Assembly: GCA_964488865.1 (NCBI GenBank)
Contig: CAZAWR010000006.1
Coordinates: forward strand, 145,664-209,663
DNA length: 64,000 nucleotides
From: MWCO01 sp964488865
Lineage (GTDB): Bacteria; Myxococcota_A; Polyangia; Polyangiales; Polyangiaceae
Direction of reading: 5' to 3'
The notes below the pieces were generated by a model. The model did no database searches. It was not told where the DNA came from and saw nothing but the letters and a program-made list of their open reading frames with translations. The translations under genes were made by a program, and so were the position numbers. Position 1 is the first letter of the stretch. Each line of letters starts with the position of its first letter. This document shows, in pieces, positions 8,778 through 17,435 of the stretch.

Positions 8778-9447
8778 CCGCCGCCTTCAGGCGGAGGCCC
8801 TTGACCAGCCCTAGGATCCCCAACAGGAGCCCGAGCACCACGGCCGCCACCCCTGGTCCGCCGCGCCACAGCAGCGCGCGACGCACGTCTCTCTCCTCGC
8901 CGTGAATCGCCAAGGTGGCGTCGATTCCGAAGTCGTACGAACCTCCTCGGTCCTGCCGCACGTCGCCGAACAGCGCCAGCTTCTGCCCATGCCGCAACGC
9001 GGGCACTTGCTCTCCGGCCACGCCTTCCATCGGCCACCCCACGGGACGGTACAGCTCATGGCTCACGAGAACCCGCGCGTCCCCCACCACGAGCTCGAGC
9101 CCTCGAAGTCCGAGCACTCCATCCGCACAAACCGCGAAGGCTCGGTCGGGACACGCAAAAATCGTTTCCGCAATCACACCTTCGATCAGCGCATAGTCCC
9201 CCGCTGTGCGGAGCGCATCCCGATCGCGCAGGATGGGCTGTCGAGAACGGTCGTACCACGCGGACGCCTCGAGCGCTCCCAGGCTGCTCACGGCGAGCAC
9301 ACCGAGGCTGAGCGCGATAGAGACGCGTCGAAGCACGGTCGGGTTGGGCCTTCCAGGTCCCTGCGGCGCGTTGCCTGCGTGTCGGGCGGCCACACGTGTG
9401 AAGACGGCGAGCAACGCGAGGAACGCGACGAGGACGAGACCGATCAT
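8743..9447 (-). CDS. Membrane protein of unknown function, GIDE-like layout
   Basis: 234 residues with hydrophobic helices at residues ~1-18, ~42-62 and ~198-217, and a soluble beta-rich loop between the last two. The loop (AGDYALIEGVIAET, ALRHGQKLALFGDV, DFGIDATLAIHGEERD) resembles the extracytoplasmic arrangement of GIDE/E3-ligase-like bacterial proteins, but this is a weak resemblance. A CCGCCT-TC-AGGCGG hairpin falls at its 3' end, inside the overlap with the convergent gene, and may act as a two-way terminator. Function unknown. Confidence 0.6.
   Translation of the reverse strand: MIGLVLVAFLALLAVFTRVAARHAGNAPQGPGRPNPTVLRRVSIALSLGVLAVSSLGALEASAWYDRSRQPILRDRDALRTAGDYALIEGVIAETIFACPDRAFAVCADGVLGLRGLELVVGDARVLVSHELYRPVGWPMEGVAGEQVPALRHGQKLALFGDVRQDRGGSYDFGIDATLAIHGEERDVRRALLWRGGPGVAAVVLGLLLGILGLVKGLRLKAAVTDRPTPERRR
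8781..8794. terminator. Possible bidirectional terminator hairpin
   Basis: CCGCCT-TC-AGGCGG lies just after the stop of the barrel-like gene and within the last codons of the convergent membrane protein. The stem is GC-rich but there is no T-run, so the call is tentative. Confidence 0.25.
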
Positions 9448-9498
9448 GGGTTCACCCTACCGAAGGGTGGCCCATCGAAGCAAACGCTGGAGGAAGTA

Positions 9499-12400
9499 TC
9501 AAAGGCCCGAGGCGGCCCGGAACGGCGTGTACGTGGGCAGGGGCGATTCGGAGCCCGGTCCGAACCCACAGTCGTGGGGGCAGCCGTACGCCGACTCACC
9601 GCACCACGTCTCGCAGAGGTAGTTGCCGCACACGCACCAAGCGAGACAGTCGGGCTGGCACGTGTTCGCGTTCTCGCCGCACTCGGGCTGGCAGGCGCCG
9701 TCGCCGCACATGCAGCTCGACCCGCAGTCGTAGGGGCAGGACCAGGAGTCCTCACAGTAGGGGTCGCAGTAGCCGTCGCCGCAAATGCAGCTCGAGCCGC
9801 AGTCCTGGGGACAGGACCAGCCGTCTTCCCCGCAGTGCGGCTCGCAAACGTAGTTGCCACAGAAGCACTGCTCCTGACAATCGGGCGGACAGCTCCAGGC
9901 GTCCTCGCCGCACCAGGAGTCGCAGACGAAGTCGCCACAGAGGCAGGCCGACCCACAGTCGACGGGACAAGACGAAGAGGTCTCCCCGCACTGGGGCTGG
10001 CACGCGCCGTTTCCGCAGTCGCAGGCGAAGCCGCAGTCGGTCGGGCAGGACAGGCTCGTCTCCCCGCACTCGGAATCGCAGTACGCGTCGCCACAAATGC
10101 AGGACGTGCAGTCCTTGGGACAGGAGGCCGCGGTCTCGCCGCACTGGGGCTGGCACGCGCCGTTGCCGCACACACAGGTGTAACCGCAATCCTGGGGACA
10201 CGTGCTGCTCGACTCGCACGCTGCGTTGCAGAAGGCGTCGCCGCAAATGCAGTAGGCACAATCGATCGGGCAGGTCATCTCGTTCTCGCCGCAGGCAGGA
10301 TCGCACTTGCCGTCGCCACAGAGGCATCCGGACCCGCAATCCTGCGGACAGCTCATCTGGTTCTCACCGCAGGGCGGCTGGCAGAGGCCGTTGCCGCAGA
10401 TGCAGGTGACCGGGCAATCCTGCGGGCAGGTGGTCTCCGTCTCCCCGCACGACGGCATGCAGCTGCCGTCGCCGCACTTGCACTCGACGGGACAATCCTG
10501 GGGACAGCTGTTCGACGTCTCGCCACACTGGGCTTGGCAGACGCCATTGCCGCACACGCAGCCGGTCGGACAGTCCTTAGGACAGCTGCCGGGGGTTTCG
10601 CCGCAAGCCGACTGGCAGACGCCGTCGCCGCATACGCAGATGGGCGCACAGTCCCCGGGGCAGGTGGTGGAAGATTCGCCGCAGTGGGGCTGGCACTGGC
10701 CGTTGCCGCAGATGCACTGGGGACCGCAGTCCCACGGACAGGAGCTCGCGGTCTCGCCGCACTGGGGCATGCAGACGCCGTCGCCGCAGGCGCAGGTCGA
10801 ACCGCAGTCCTTGGGACAGGTGTTGGGGTCTTCCTTGCAGGCAGGGTCACAGATGCCATCCCCGCACATGCAGGCCGGCCCGCAGTCGTTCGGGCAGCTG
10901 TAGTTGTTCTCGCCGCACCAGTCCTCGCACATCCCATTGCCGCACCAGCACGAGCTGCCGCAGTCGTTCGGGCAGCTGGAGGAATTCTCGCCGCACCAGG
11001 ACTCGCACGTCCCGTTACCGCACCAGCACGAGCCGCCGCAATCCCAGCTGCAGTTGTAGCTGTTCTCGCCGCACCAGGACTCGCACATCCCGTTGCCGCA
11101 GTAGCACGAGCTGCCGCAATCGTTGGGGCAGTTGTAGCTGCTCTCGCCGCACCACTCCTCGCACATTCCGTTGCCGCACCAGCACGAGCTACCGCAATCG
11201 TTCGGGCAGCTGGACGTGTTCTCGCCGCACCAGGACTCGCACATCCCATTGCCACACCAGCACGAACCACCGCAGTCCCAGCTGCAGTTGTAGCTGTTCT
11301 CCCCGCACCACGACTCGCACGTTCCATTGCCGCAAGCGCACGAGGTGCCGCAATCGTTCGGGCAGTTGTAGCCGCTTTCGCCGCACCACTCTTCGCAGAC
11401 TCCGTTTCCGCAGTAGCACGAGCTGCCGCAGTCCCAGCCGCAGCTGTAGCTGTTTTCCCCGCACCACGACTCACAGACTCCGTTGCCGCAGTAGCATTCG
11501 CTCCCGCAATCGGATCCGCAACTGTAGGCGTTCTCGCCGCACCACGACTCACAGACTCCATTGCCGCACCAGCACGAGCCTCCGCAGTCCGACCCGCAGG
11601 AGTAGGAATCCTCCCCGCACCACGACTCGCAGACTCCATTGCCGCACCAGCACGAGCTGCCGCAATCCCACCCGCAGTTGTAGTTGTCCTCTCCGCACCA
11701 CGGCTCGCACTGGCCGTTGCCGCAGTAGCACGAGCTGCCGCAGTCGTTTCCGCAGCTGTAGGCGTTCTCACCGCACCACGACTCGCAGACCCCGTTACCA
11801 CACCAGCACTCGCTACCGCAGTCCGAGCCGCAGCTGTACGTGTCCTCCCCGCACCACGACTCGCAGACCCCGTTGCCGCACCAGCACTCGCCGGTGCAAT
11901 CCCAGCCGCAGTTGTAGGCGTCTTCCCCGCACCACTCCTCGCACACGCCGTTGCCGCAGTAGCACTCGCTCCCGCAATCGTATCCGCAGCTGTAGGCGTT
12001 CTCACCGCACCACGACTCGCAGACCCCATTGCCACACCAGCACTCGCCACCACAATCCGAACCGCAGCTGTACGAGTCTTCCCCGCACCACTCCTCGCAC
12101 ACCCCATTGCCGCACCAGCACTCGCCGGTGCAATCCCAACCGCAGTTGTAGGCATCCTCGCCGCACCACGTCTCACACACGCCGTTGCCGCACCAGCACT
12201 CGCCACCACAATCCGAAGGGCAAACCGTCGCGTCCTCGCACGAGGGGTCACACACGCCGTCTCCACACGTGCAACTCGGCCGGCAATCGTCGGGACAAAC
12301 CACCTCGTTCTCCCCGCACGACGCCTCACACACGCCGTTTCCGCAAAGACAGGCGGGCGTGCATGCCTTGTCGAGCGGCGAGCACACCATCGAGTCGGCC

Positions 12401-12666
12401 TCCGTGCAGTTCGCGCAGGTCAGGCCTTGGCTCCCGCATGCGTCGTTCTGCACGCCATCGACGCACGTCCCCTTGGCATCGCAGCAACCGTCGGGACAGG
12501 TGGCAGGGCCGCAGGGACCTGTGCCTCCTCCGGACCCGCCGGTGCCGTAGTTGAAGGGCTCCTCGCCATCCAGCAAGCTGCGCCCGCATGACAGCGTCAT
12601 GAGCGCCGCAGCCATGACGGCAATTACCTGCTTCCCTCCGAACCAAGGCCTCGACAACGACGTCAT
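9499..12666 (-). CDS. Giant secreted lipoprotein made of 36 cysteine-rich repeats
   Basis: 1055 residues; the ATG has GGAGGT 6 bp upstream. A leader ending in TLSC (lipobox-like) is followed by a short Gly linker and a Cys-rich head (residues ~50-105). From there to the last 22 residues the protein is 36 head-to-tail units, mostly 26 residues long, of consensus CxCGNGVCExWCGExxYxCxxDC with a GS/GG/TG spacer. Each unit carries six cysteines. Units 3-19 are nearly identical and Trp/Tyr-rich (CESWCGENSYSC); units 20-31 are more diverged and Gln/Pro-rich (CQPQCGETASSC), which suggests recent expansion of the first block. The motif resembles the CGNG-C-GE-C-DC modules found in many extracellular proteins; disulphides and possibly metal ions would rigidify it. 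It looks like a surface or fibre protein. A candidate sigma-54 promoter lies about 60 bp upstream. Confidence 0.85.
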   Translation of the reverse strand: MTSLSRPWFGGKQVIAVMAAALMTLSCGRSLLDGEEPFNYGTGGSGGGTGPCGPATCPDGCCDAKGTCVDGVQNDACGSQGLTCANCTEADSMVCSPLDKACTPACLCGNGVCEASCGENEVVCPDDCRPSCTCGDGVCDPSCEDATVCPSDCGGECWCGNGVCETWCGEDAYNCGWDCTGECWCGNGVCEEWCGEDSYSCGSDCGGECWCGNGVCESWCGENAYSCGYDCGSECYCGNGVCEEWCGEDAYNCGWDCTGECWCGNGVCESWCGEDTYSCGSDCGSECWCGNGVCESWCGENAYSCGNDCGSSCYCGNGQCEPWCGEDNYNCGWDCGSSCWCGNGVCESWCGEDSYSCGSDCGGSCWCGNGVCESWCGENAYSCGSDCGSECYCGNGVCESWCGENSYSCGWDCGSSCYCGNGVCEEWCGESGYNCPNDCGTSCACGNGTCESWCGENSYNCSWDCGGSCWCGNGMCESWCGENTSSCPNDCGSSCWCGNGMCEEWCGESSYNCPNDCGSSCYCGNGMCESWCGENSYNCSWDCGGSCWCGNGTCESWCGENSSSCPNDCGSSCWCGNGMCEDWCGENNYSCPNDCGPACMCGDGICDPACKEDPNTCPKDCGSTCACGDGVCMPQCGETASSCPWDCGPQCICGNGQCQPHCGESSTTCPGDCAPICVCGDGVCQSACGETPGSCPKDCPTGCVCGNGVCQAQCGETSNSCPQDCPVECKCGDGSCMPSCGETETTCPQDCPVTCICGNGLCQPPCGENQMSCPQDCGSGCLCGDGKCDPACGENEMTCPIDCAYCICGDAFCNAACESSSTCPQDCGYTCVCGNGACQPQCGETAASCPKDCTSCICGDAYCDSECGETSLSCPTDCGFACDCGNGACQPQCGETSSSCPVDCGSACLCGDFVCDSWCGEDAWSCPPDCQEQCFCGNYVCEPHCGEDGWSCPQDCGSSCICGDGYCDPYCEDSWSCPYDCGSSCMCGDGACQPECGENANTCQPDCLAWCVCGNYLCETWCGESAYGCPHDCGFGPGSESPLPTYTPFRAASGL
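9568..12351 (-). repeat. Coding tandem repeat, ~78-bp unit, 36 copies
   Basis: DNA-level array encoding the cysteine-rich units of the overlapping gene. The period is 78 bp with a few 72-75-bp units. Homogeneity is highest in the promoter-proximal half, where neighbouring units differ at few positions. Confidence 0.85.
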
Positions 12667-12725
12667 GCGAACCTCCAAGCGAAAAGCCACGACCGCATGG
12701 CACAATCCTGCCGTTCGATGCACCA

Positions 12726-12741
12726 AGCATACTGCATGCCA
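12726..12741 (-). promoter_or_regulatory. Candidate sigma-54 promoter of the cysteine-repeat gene
   Basis: On the minus strand TGGCATG-CAGT-ATGCT matches the consensus TGGCAYR-N4-TTGCW with one mismatch and the exact 10-bp GG-to-GC spacing. It sits about 60 bp before the ATG, giving a leader of ~45 nt. Confidence 0.4.
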
Positions 12742-12831
12742 CGCACGCAGGCCCATTTCCCTGCGATTTTTCGACCTTCTCTACGACCCTGGCACAGGAT
12801 GAGCCAGCTCAGACCGATCGAACGATCCGGC

Positions 12832-14217
12832 TCACCCCTTGCGTGACCGTCGCCTCATGAGCCACCACGCAAGCCCCAGCCACCAGACAGACCCACCTCG
12901 CCCCGCCCCTCCCACGGTCAAACACGCGCATCCCTCCGCCTCGTCCGACGACCACGCTGCCGGGCCTGCCTCCGGACGTCCCGCCTCCGATGCATCGGGT
13001 CCCACCTCGCTCGCATCGTCGCCTGCATCCTCGACCGGAGCATCCGGCTCGGGTTCGCTCCCAGCCTCCGGCGACGGCTCCGCGGGGTAGACACGAACGA
13101 ACTGGACAGCGTCGAACGCGATCATGCGCTTGTCGTCCAGCGACTCGCCCGTGTTGTCGTGCAGGGCCACGAACTGATCGCCACCTTCGCCAAAGGGGAA
13201 CACACCCAAGCTTCGCCACCCCTCCCCCGCCGACTGGTCGACCACTAGCTCGGAATCCTGCCCGGCGTGACGCACGACGTACCGAACCGCCTGCGACTGC
13301 GCGTACGCGGCCACCAAGTTCACCTGCACCTCGTAGTCCCCACCCTCCTCGAAGTGGGCCAACCATTGCGCCCAGTTGCTCGGCGCTGCGCCGTCGAACG
13401 CGTAGGTCCAGCGAAGGTTGCTCTCGTTTCCCGCGTCGGTCACGACACGCCACGAGGCCGCCGGCCCGTACAATCGGGCGCACGGACCGGAATCGTCGAG
13501 AATGCCTCCGGGAGGCGGGATCACCGCGCAGGGTTGCCCCACCACCCCGAGCAGCTCTTCGTACGAAGCCACCAAGGACATGTACGGCGACACGGGGGTG
13601 TCCCCGATCCCGCTCACGTTCTGATGAATCTCGAAGTGCAAGTGAATGGTCGTCGGGGTCCCGCCGAACGCGTTGGATACCCTCCCCAGCTTGTCACCGC
13701 GCTGGACCGTACTACCCACGGACACCACCAGGCTCGACGGCTCCATGTGCATGAATCGATGCCGCGTGCCGGTCGTCGTGGTGAGCGTGACCGTATAGGT
13801 CCCGATGCTCGTAACGGTTCCGTCGACCGTGGCGAGCGCCCAGTGCGCGTCCTTTTCACAAGTCGAGGGGCGGATGTCCTCACCCTGGTGACCTTCCCCG
13901 GCCGGGCACATCGGCGTGGTCCAGGAGCGGGTCTCACAGAAGTTATCCCACCACGGATAGCTGTAGTTCTCGGTGTCGCACTGCCCTCCTCCCGGACCGT
14001 TCATTCCGCCGTGGCCCCAGACCTGGGAGTTGACGTAGGCCGGCGCGACCTCGATCGGAAAGCGCATGCCTGGCGCGTACACCGTGGGGTCAGTGGCCCC
14101 CTGACCGCTGCCTGGAACGAGATCACCGGGCGGCTGGTACGTGAAGGGTTGTGCCAAGGCTGGCACGCTTCCGAAGAGAACGGCCAGCCCGCCCGCAAGA
14201 GCAGCCCACGCCCTCAT
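12832..14217 (-). CDS. Secreted M23 (LytM) peptidase with golvesin-like domain and MYXO-CTERM tail
   Basis: 461 residues; AGGAGGT precedes the ATG and the start overlaps the upstream lipoprotein stop (ATGA). A signal peptide ends near PALAQ. The peptidase region has HQGEDIRP and HLHFEIH, the zinc-ligand motifs of M23 endopeptidases that cut peptidoglycan cross-bridges or elastin-like substrates. A following beta-sandwich (YGPAASWRVVTDAGNESN to FDAVQFVRV) resembles the golvesin-like domain found next to secreted hydrolases. After an acidic Pro/Glu/Asp linker come GCACLTVGGAG, a Trp-rich hydrophobic helix and RRRSRKG, a MYXO-CTERM tail for myxosortase processing. A role in predation or wall remodelling is likely. 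Confidence 0.88.
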   Translation of the reverse strand: MRAWAALAGGLAVLFGSVPALAQPFTYQPPGDLVPGSGQGATDPTVYAPGMRFPIEVAPAYVNSQVWGHGGMNGPGGGQCDTENYSYPWWDNFCETRSWTTPMCPAGEGHQGEDIRPSTCEKDAHWALATVDGTVTSIGTYTVTLTTTTGTRHRFMHMEPSSLVVSVGSTVQRGDKLGRVSNAFGGTPTTIHLHFEIHQNVSGIGDTPVSPYMSLVASYEELLGVVGQPCAVIPPPGGILDDSGPCARLYGPAASWRVVTDAGNESNLRWTYAFDGAAPSNWAQWLAHFEEGGDYEVQVNLVAAYAQSQAVRYVVRHAGQDSELVVDQSAGEGWRSLGVFPFGEGGDQFVALHDNTGESLDDKRMIAFDAVQFVRVYPAEPSPEAGSEPEPDAPVEDAGDDASEVGPDASEAGRPEAGPAAWSSDEAEGCACLTVGGAGRGGSVWWLGLAWWLMRRRSRKG

Positions 14218-14819
14218 GCCCCACCTCCTGCCAACGCGAGGTCCGCGGCGAGGGAGCGAACATAGTCGTCTTGCGTGCAACGCGGGTCCTCGAACGGACG
14301 CTCGCACTCGACCTCGACCGCGTAGGACGCGCCGAACGCTTTGAATGTCGCGGTCACCACACCCCGGCTTCGGGACACGAGAAGGTCGAAGTCGGGCCGA
14401 GGGGTCACCCGGTCGGACACGCCGGGGACGAACACCTCCGCGTGGTTGCCCGACACGGAGACGACATGCCCTTCGAGAGCCATGTACACGGAGTACCAGG
14501 AGGCTCCTCGCATCGCCTTCGCGTGGACCAGTGAGGCCTCGCCACGCGGAACCAGCGCAGGAACGGGCGACGCGGACAGGGTCGTGCGCAACGACACCGG
14601 CAACGCCGACGACGGAACGCGAGGGTGGGCGGCCGCAGCGTTCCAGTCCACGACGGCAAGCTTCGGACGAAGCTGGCCTGGGATCGGATCGCCGTGCCGC
14701 AGGACGGAAGCGCGTTTCGTCTGCGCCTCCCCCTCGTCCTGCGCAGCCTGGCTACATCCAGCCGCGAGGGCCGCGAAGGCGACCCAGTACATCAACCCTT
14801 TCCCGCACGTTCCGACCAT
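14214..14819 (-). CDS. Lipoprotein of unknown function upstream of the M23 peptidase
   Basis: 201 residues with a leader ending in the lipobox LAAGC. The remainder is a small soluble domain with no family I recognise. Features are a basic N-terminal stretch (LRHGDPIPGQLRPKL) and a beta-rich C-terminal half (ALEGHVVSVSGNHAEVFV, VVTATFKAFGASYAVEVECE). It overlaps the peptidase start by 4 bp, so the two are translationally coupled. It might be an inhibitor, chaperone or anchor for the peptidase (inference only). Confidence 0.7.
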   Translation of the reverse strand: MVGTCGKGLMYWVAFAALAAGCSQAAQDEGEAQTKRASVLRHGDPIPGQLRPKLAVVDWNAAAAHPRVPSSALPVSLRTTLSASPVPALVPRGEASLVHAKAMRGASWYSVYMALEGHVVSVSGNHAEVFVPGVSDRVTPRPDFDLLVSRSRGVVTATFKAFGASYAVEVECERPFEDPRCTQDDYVRSLAADLALAGGGA

Positions 14820-14845
14820 GGCTCACCTCGCACGCAGGCCTGAAT

Positions 14846-14859
14846 CCTACCACGGTAGG
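14846..14859. promoter_or_regulatory. Operator-like palindrome in divergent region
   Basis: CCTACC-AC-GGTAGG lies midway between the divergent lipoprotein/M23 operon and the LEA2-like gene, 27 bp and 41 bp from the two starts. A dimeric regulator site controlling both directions would fit the position. Confidence 0.3.
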
Positions 14860-14899
14860 GGGATCGTCAACGGGCGTGATGTCAGCTAGGATAGCGGGC

Positions 14900-15415
14900 A
14901 TGAGTCGGACCAAGCTTCTGCAGGTACTTGTGGCCATCGTGGCTGTCCTGGTGTTCTCGGGGTGTTCGAAGCCCAAGGCTCCCACGCTCACCCCCGAAGC
15001 CACCCGGGTCGCGTCCGTGACGCCCCAGGGCATCGGCATCCGGGTGACCCTCGCCGCACTCAACCCCAACGACTTCGACCTGAACACGCAGAAGGTGGTG
15101 GGAACGATCAACCTCGGCGACAAGGTCACGCTCGGCCCGATCAGCAAGCCACACGGGATCAAGCTCGCGGCAAACAAGAGCACGAACATCGACCTGGACA
15201 TCGAAGCGAGCTGGGAGCAGGCGGCACAGCTCGCCCAACTCGCCGCGGCGGGACCCACGGTGCCCTACGAGGTCGAGGGAACGGTGACCGTGGGAGGAGA
15301 GCGCCTGAACGTCGATCTGCCGTTCAAGATCAAGGGCGAGGTCAGCCAGACGCAGCTGGTCGCCGCGGGGCTGAGGGGGCTGCCGGCGATTCCGGGACTG
15401 CCGACCTTCAAGTGA
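14900..15415 (+). CDS. LEA2/WHy-domain lipoprotein
   Basis: 171 residues starting MSRTKLLQVLV, leader ending in the lipobox VFSGC. The mature part is one LEA type 2/WHy (water stress and hypersensitive response) beta-sandwich: GIRVTLAALNPNDFDL, TINLGDKVTLGP, TNIDLDIEASW and GERLNVDLPFKIKGEV. In this family the Asn-Pro-Asn motif is characteristic. Such proteins are envelope-associated and linked to desiccation or stress; the exact role here is unknown. It ends one base from the convergent lipoprotein gene. Confidence 0.85.
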   Translation: MSRTKLLQVLVAIVAVLVFSGCSKPKAPTLTPEATRVASVTPQGIGIRVTLAALNPNDFDLNTQKVVGTINLGDKVTLGPISKPHGIKLAANKSTNIDLDIEASWEQAAQLAQLAAAGPTVPYEVEGTVTVGGERLNVDLPFKIKGEVSQTQLVAAGLRGLPAIPGLPTFK

Positions 15416-16213
15416 TCAGTTGCAGCGCATTCCGAACTGACGAAGCGCGGCATTGACGGCCGCGGAGTCGTTGTTCTTCGCCGCCGCTTCGCACGCGGCA
15501 GCAGCCTGCAGCATGAAGCCGGACTGGGGAGGAGGCTGGGACTTCGCGTTCTGGGCAAGCGCGCGGCAGCAGGCAATCAGGTTGGTGGGACCTCCAGTGC
15601 CGGTCTTGACCTTCGCGACGGAGCGCATGGCTCCGAACAGCGGGCTGCGATCCGCGCCTTCGTCCCAGGAGCCGAGAGCGAAAAGCCCCTCGGCCGCCAT
15701 GAACGCGGCGCTCACCTGCGCACCGCTTCGCTGGCAAAGCCCATCGGCTGCCTGCGCCATCAGCTTGTCCTTGCCCACCGCGAAAGACAGCGTGGGCTGC
15801 CACGTGCATGCCGAGAGCCCGGTTGCCGCGGCAGCCTTGTCCAGCGCGGCGGTATGGCCCTCCGTCCCGTAGCTCGCCAACGCCATCCGCGACTTCTGAT
15901 CGGCTGCGGTCGCCGTCTGTACGTCGGCCTTGGCCACGGTCCAATCGTTGGGCACCTGCAGACTCGCCTTGGCGCCCGTCACCGTGACGGCCTTGCCCGT
16001 GATCCCATCCTCGCGGTCCTCGAGCTCGGGACGAACGATCTCGCCCGGCTTCGGAGGATCCACAGTGGTCAGCGTGGCAGGTGCGGTCGGCTCCGGCGCG
16101 ACCGTCGTGGCCGGGGGCAAGGGCGGCGGCTCGTCCGTCTCCTTCTCGCAAGCCTTGCAGCCGGGCAGAAGGGGAAGCACCGCACCAATCAGAATGTAGG
16201 GAAGCAATCGCAT
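15416..16213 (-). CDS. Lipoprotein of unknown function
   Basis: 265 residues, leader MRLLPYILIGAVLPLLPGC with a lipobox, then a Pro-rich linker. The mature region contains a central domain with TVTGAKASLQVPNDWTVAKA and a C-terminal alanine-rich helical half with paired cysteines (CCRAL, FGMRCN at the end). No enzymatic motif is visible. The C-terminus abuts the LEA2-like gene tail to tail. Confidence 0.7.
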   Translation of the reverse strand: MRLLPYILIGAVLPLLPGCKACEKETDEPPPLPPATTVAPEPTAPATLTTVDPPKPGEIVRPELEDREDGITGKAVTVTGAKASLQVPNDWTVAKADVQTATAADQKSRMALASYGTEGHTAALDKAAAATGLSACTWQPTLSFAVGKDKLMAQAADGLCQRSGAQVSAAFMAAEGLFALGSWDEGADRSPLFGAMRSVAKVKTGTGGPTNLIACCRALAQNAKSQPPPQSGFMLQAAAACEAAAKNNDSAAVNAALRQFGMRCN

Positions 16214-16243
16214 GTTTTCCTCCGAGACGACGTCGCGAAGATG

Positions 16244-16256
16244 ATCTGGGCCAGAT
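16244..16256. promoter_or_regulatory. Operator-like palindrome upstream of lipoprotein gene
   Basis: ATCTGG-G-CCAGAT, a perfect inverted repeat 31 bp before the lipoprotein start. Position is right for a regulator site; nothing else supports it. Confidence 0.25.
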
Positions 16257-16385
16257 TCAATGCGCGAACGACGGCGATGTCAACGTTTCAGTGTCCTTCT
16301 CAACCTCACGATCGCGCCTCGCTGACCGTCGTTCGCACCCTGGGGAGACACGGAACCCGCGCTGCCGTTGGGTTTCGGACGAAGC

Positions 16386-17435
16386 TCACTCCAGCGCCAA
16401 GGACACCGTCGCGGGCGCTACCCCGATGGCGATCGCCGAGACGCTCTCGGGGTCCCGGTCCGCAGGCGCCGTGAAGTAGAGCATGGACACATCGTGAAGG
16501 CGCAGGACCGACGGTCCCCGCGGGTCGTGGTCGTTGCCGAGAACCCTGCCGTAGGCACGCCGCAGCGTGGTCTCGCCATCGTAGCGAGCGGCCATGCCGA
16601 GAGACCAGCCGCCCAAGCGGTTCGACCCTGCGTAGTACACCCGTAGGATCCTTCGTCCGAGCGCCGAGGTGTCCACGAGCGCGTGCGGGTCAGCCACGGA
16701 CACATCATCGAAGGGCTCGTCCACCGAATCCTCCTCGGGCAAAGGCCCTGACGGGGCAGGCACTGGCCACAACGCCGGCGCGTCCGCGATGCGACGCCAG
16801 TGGACTCCGTCCTCGGAGACCGCCTCCCCGATCCCGACGCCTGCTTCGTAGAACATGCGAAAAGAACCTTCGCCCAGCATCACCACCGACGGGTCCGAAG
16901 GGACGGCCCCCTGCTCCCAGGTCACTTCAGCCGAGACGCCCAGGACCGGGTCCGCGCGCTTGACGAATGTCGTGCCGTCGGTTGACACGGCCAACCCGAT
17001 GCCGCCCATCGCGGCGTAGTACATCCAGATTTCCGCACCGACCCGCAAGACCGACGGGGCATCGACCACCCCGCCCTCCCACGAGACGCTGGGCTCGAGC
17101 ACGATCGCGTCGGGCTCCCTCGGAGGAAACGACCTGCCATCGGCCGCATCGAATCGAAGGATCTTCACGGGGGGTGCGCCGGGTTCAAGGCTCTCGCTCG
17201 ATGCCACGTAGAGCCTCACGGAGGCTTGGTCCTGCAACGCACAGGGGTTGCTCGTGCCCTTGCGGCGGATGGCGAATGGAAAGACGCGATCCTGGGGCGG
17301 CATCTCGCCCTCGCGAAGCACACGGAAAGGTCCAGCCTTCGCGTTGGGCAGGTTGTCGTCGCCCCCGCTCGGCGGCGCCTTCACACCGCAGGCCAAGGAA
17401 ACGACAAGCACCGCCGGGAGCGTGAAGCGCCTCAT
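16386..17435 (-). CDS. Beta-propeller lipoprotein, GH43/GH32-like fold
   Basis: 349 residues. The leader MRRFTLPAVLVVSLAC ends in a lipobox cysteine. The mature protein has repeated blades typical of five-bladed glycosidase-like propellers: APSVLRVGAEIWMYYAA followed by GLAVSTDGTTF, DPSVVMLGEGSFRMFYEA with GEAVSEDGVHW, DPHALVDTSALG with RVYYAGSN, and PRGPSVLRLHDVSMLYFTA. This is the layout of GH43/GH32/GH130-like proteins, but I cannot point to a full catalytic acid set, so carbohydrate binding without hydrolysis is possible. It is the last gene of a three-gene operon behind two FadL-type genes; ATG overlaps the upstream stop by 4 bp. Confidence 0.7.
   Translation of the reverse strand: MRRFTLPAVLVVSLACGVKAPPSGGDDNLPNAKAGPFRVLREGEMPPQDRVFPFAIRRKGTSNPCALQDQASVRLYVASSESLEPGAPPVKILRFDAADGRSFPPREPDAIVLEPSVSWEGGVVDAPSVLRVGAEIWMYYAAMGGIGLAVSTDGTTFVKRADPVLGVSAEVTWEQGAVPSDPSVVMLGEGSFRMFYEAGVGIGEAVSEDGVHWRRIADAPALWPVPAPSGPLPEEDSVDEPFDDVSVADPHALVDTSALGRRILRVYYAGSNRLGGWSLGMAARYDGETTLRRAYGRVLGNDHDPRGPSVLRLHDVSMLYFTAPADRDPESVSAIAIGVAPATVSLALE

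Noticed and set aside
8902..12591. A 1229-residue plus-strand open frame opposite the cysteine-repeat gene
   Set aside because: It is an antisense shadow produced by the periodic, GC-rich repeats; it shows the same 26-residue periodicity (AxxLAxxxAAxA pattern), has no ribosome-binding site and no family resemblance.
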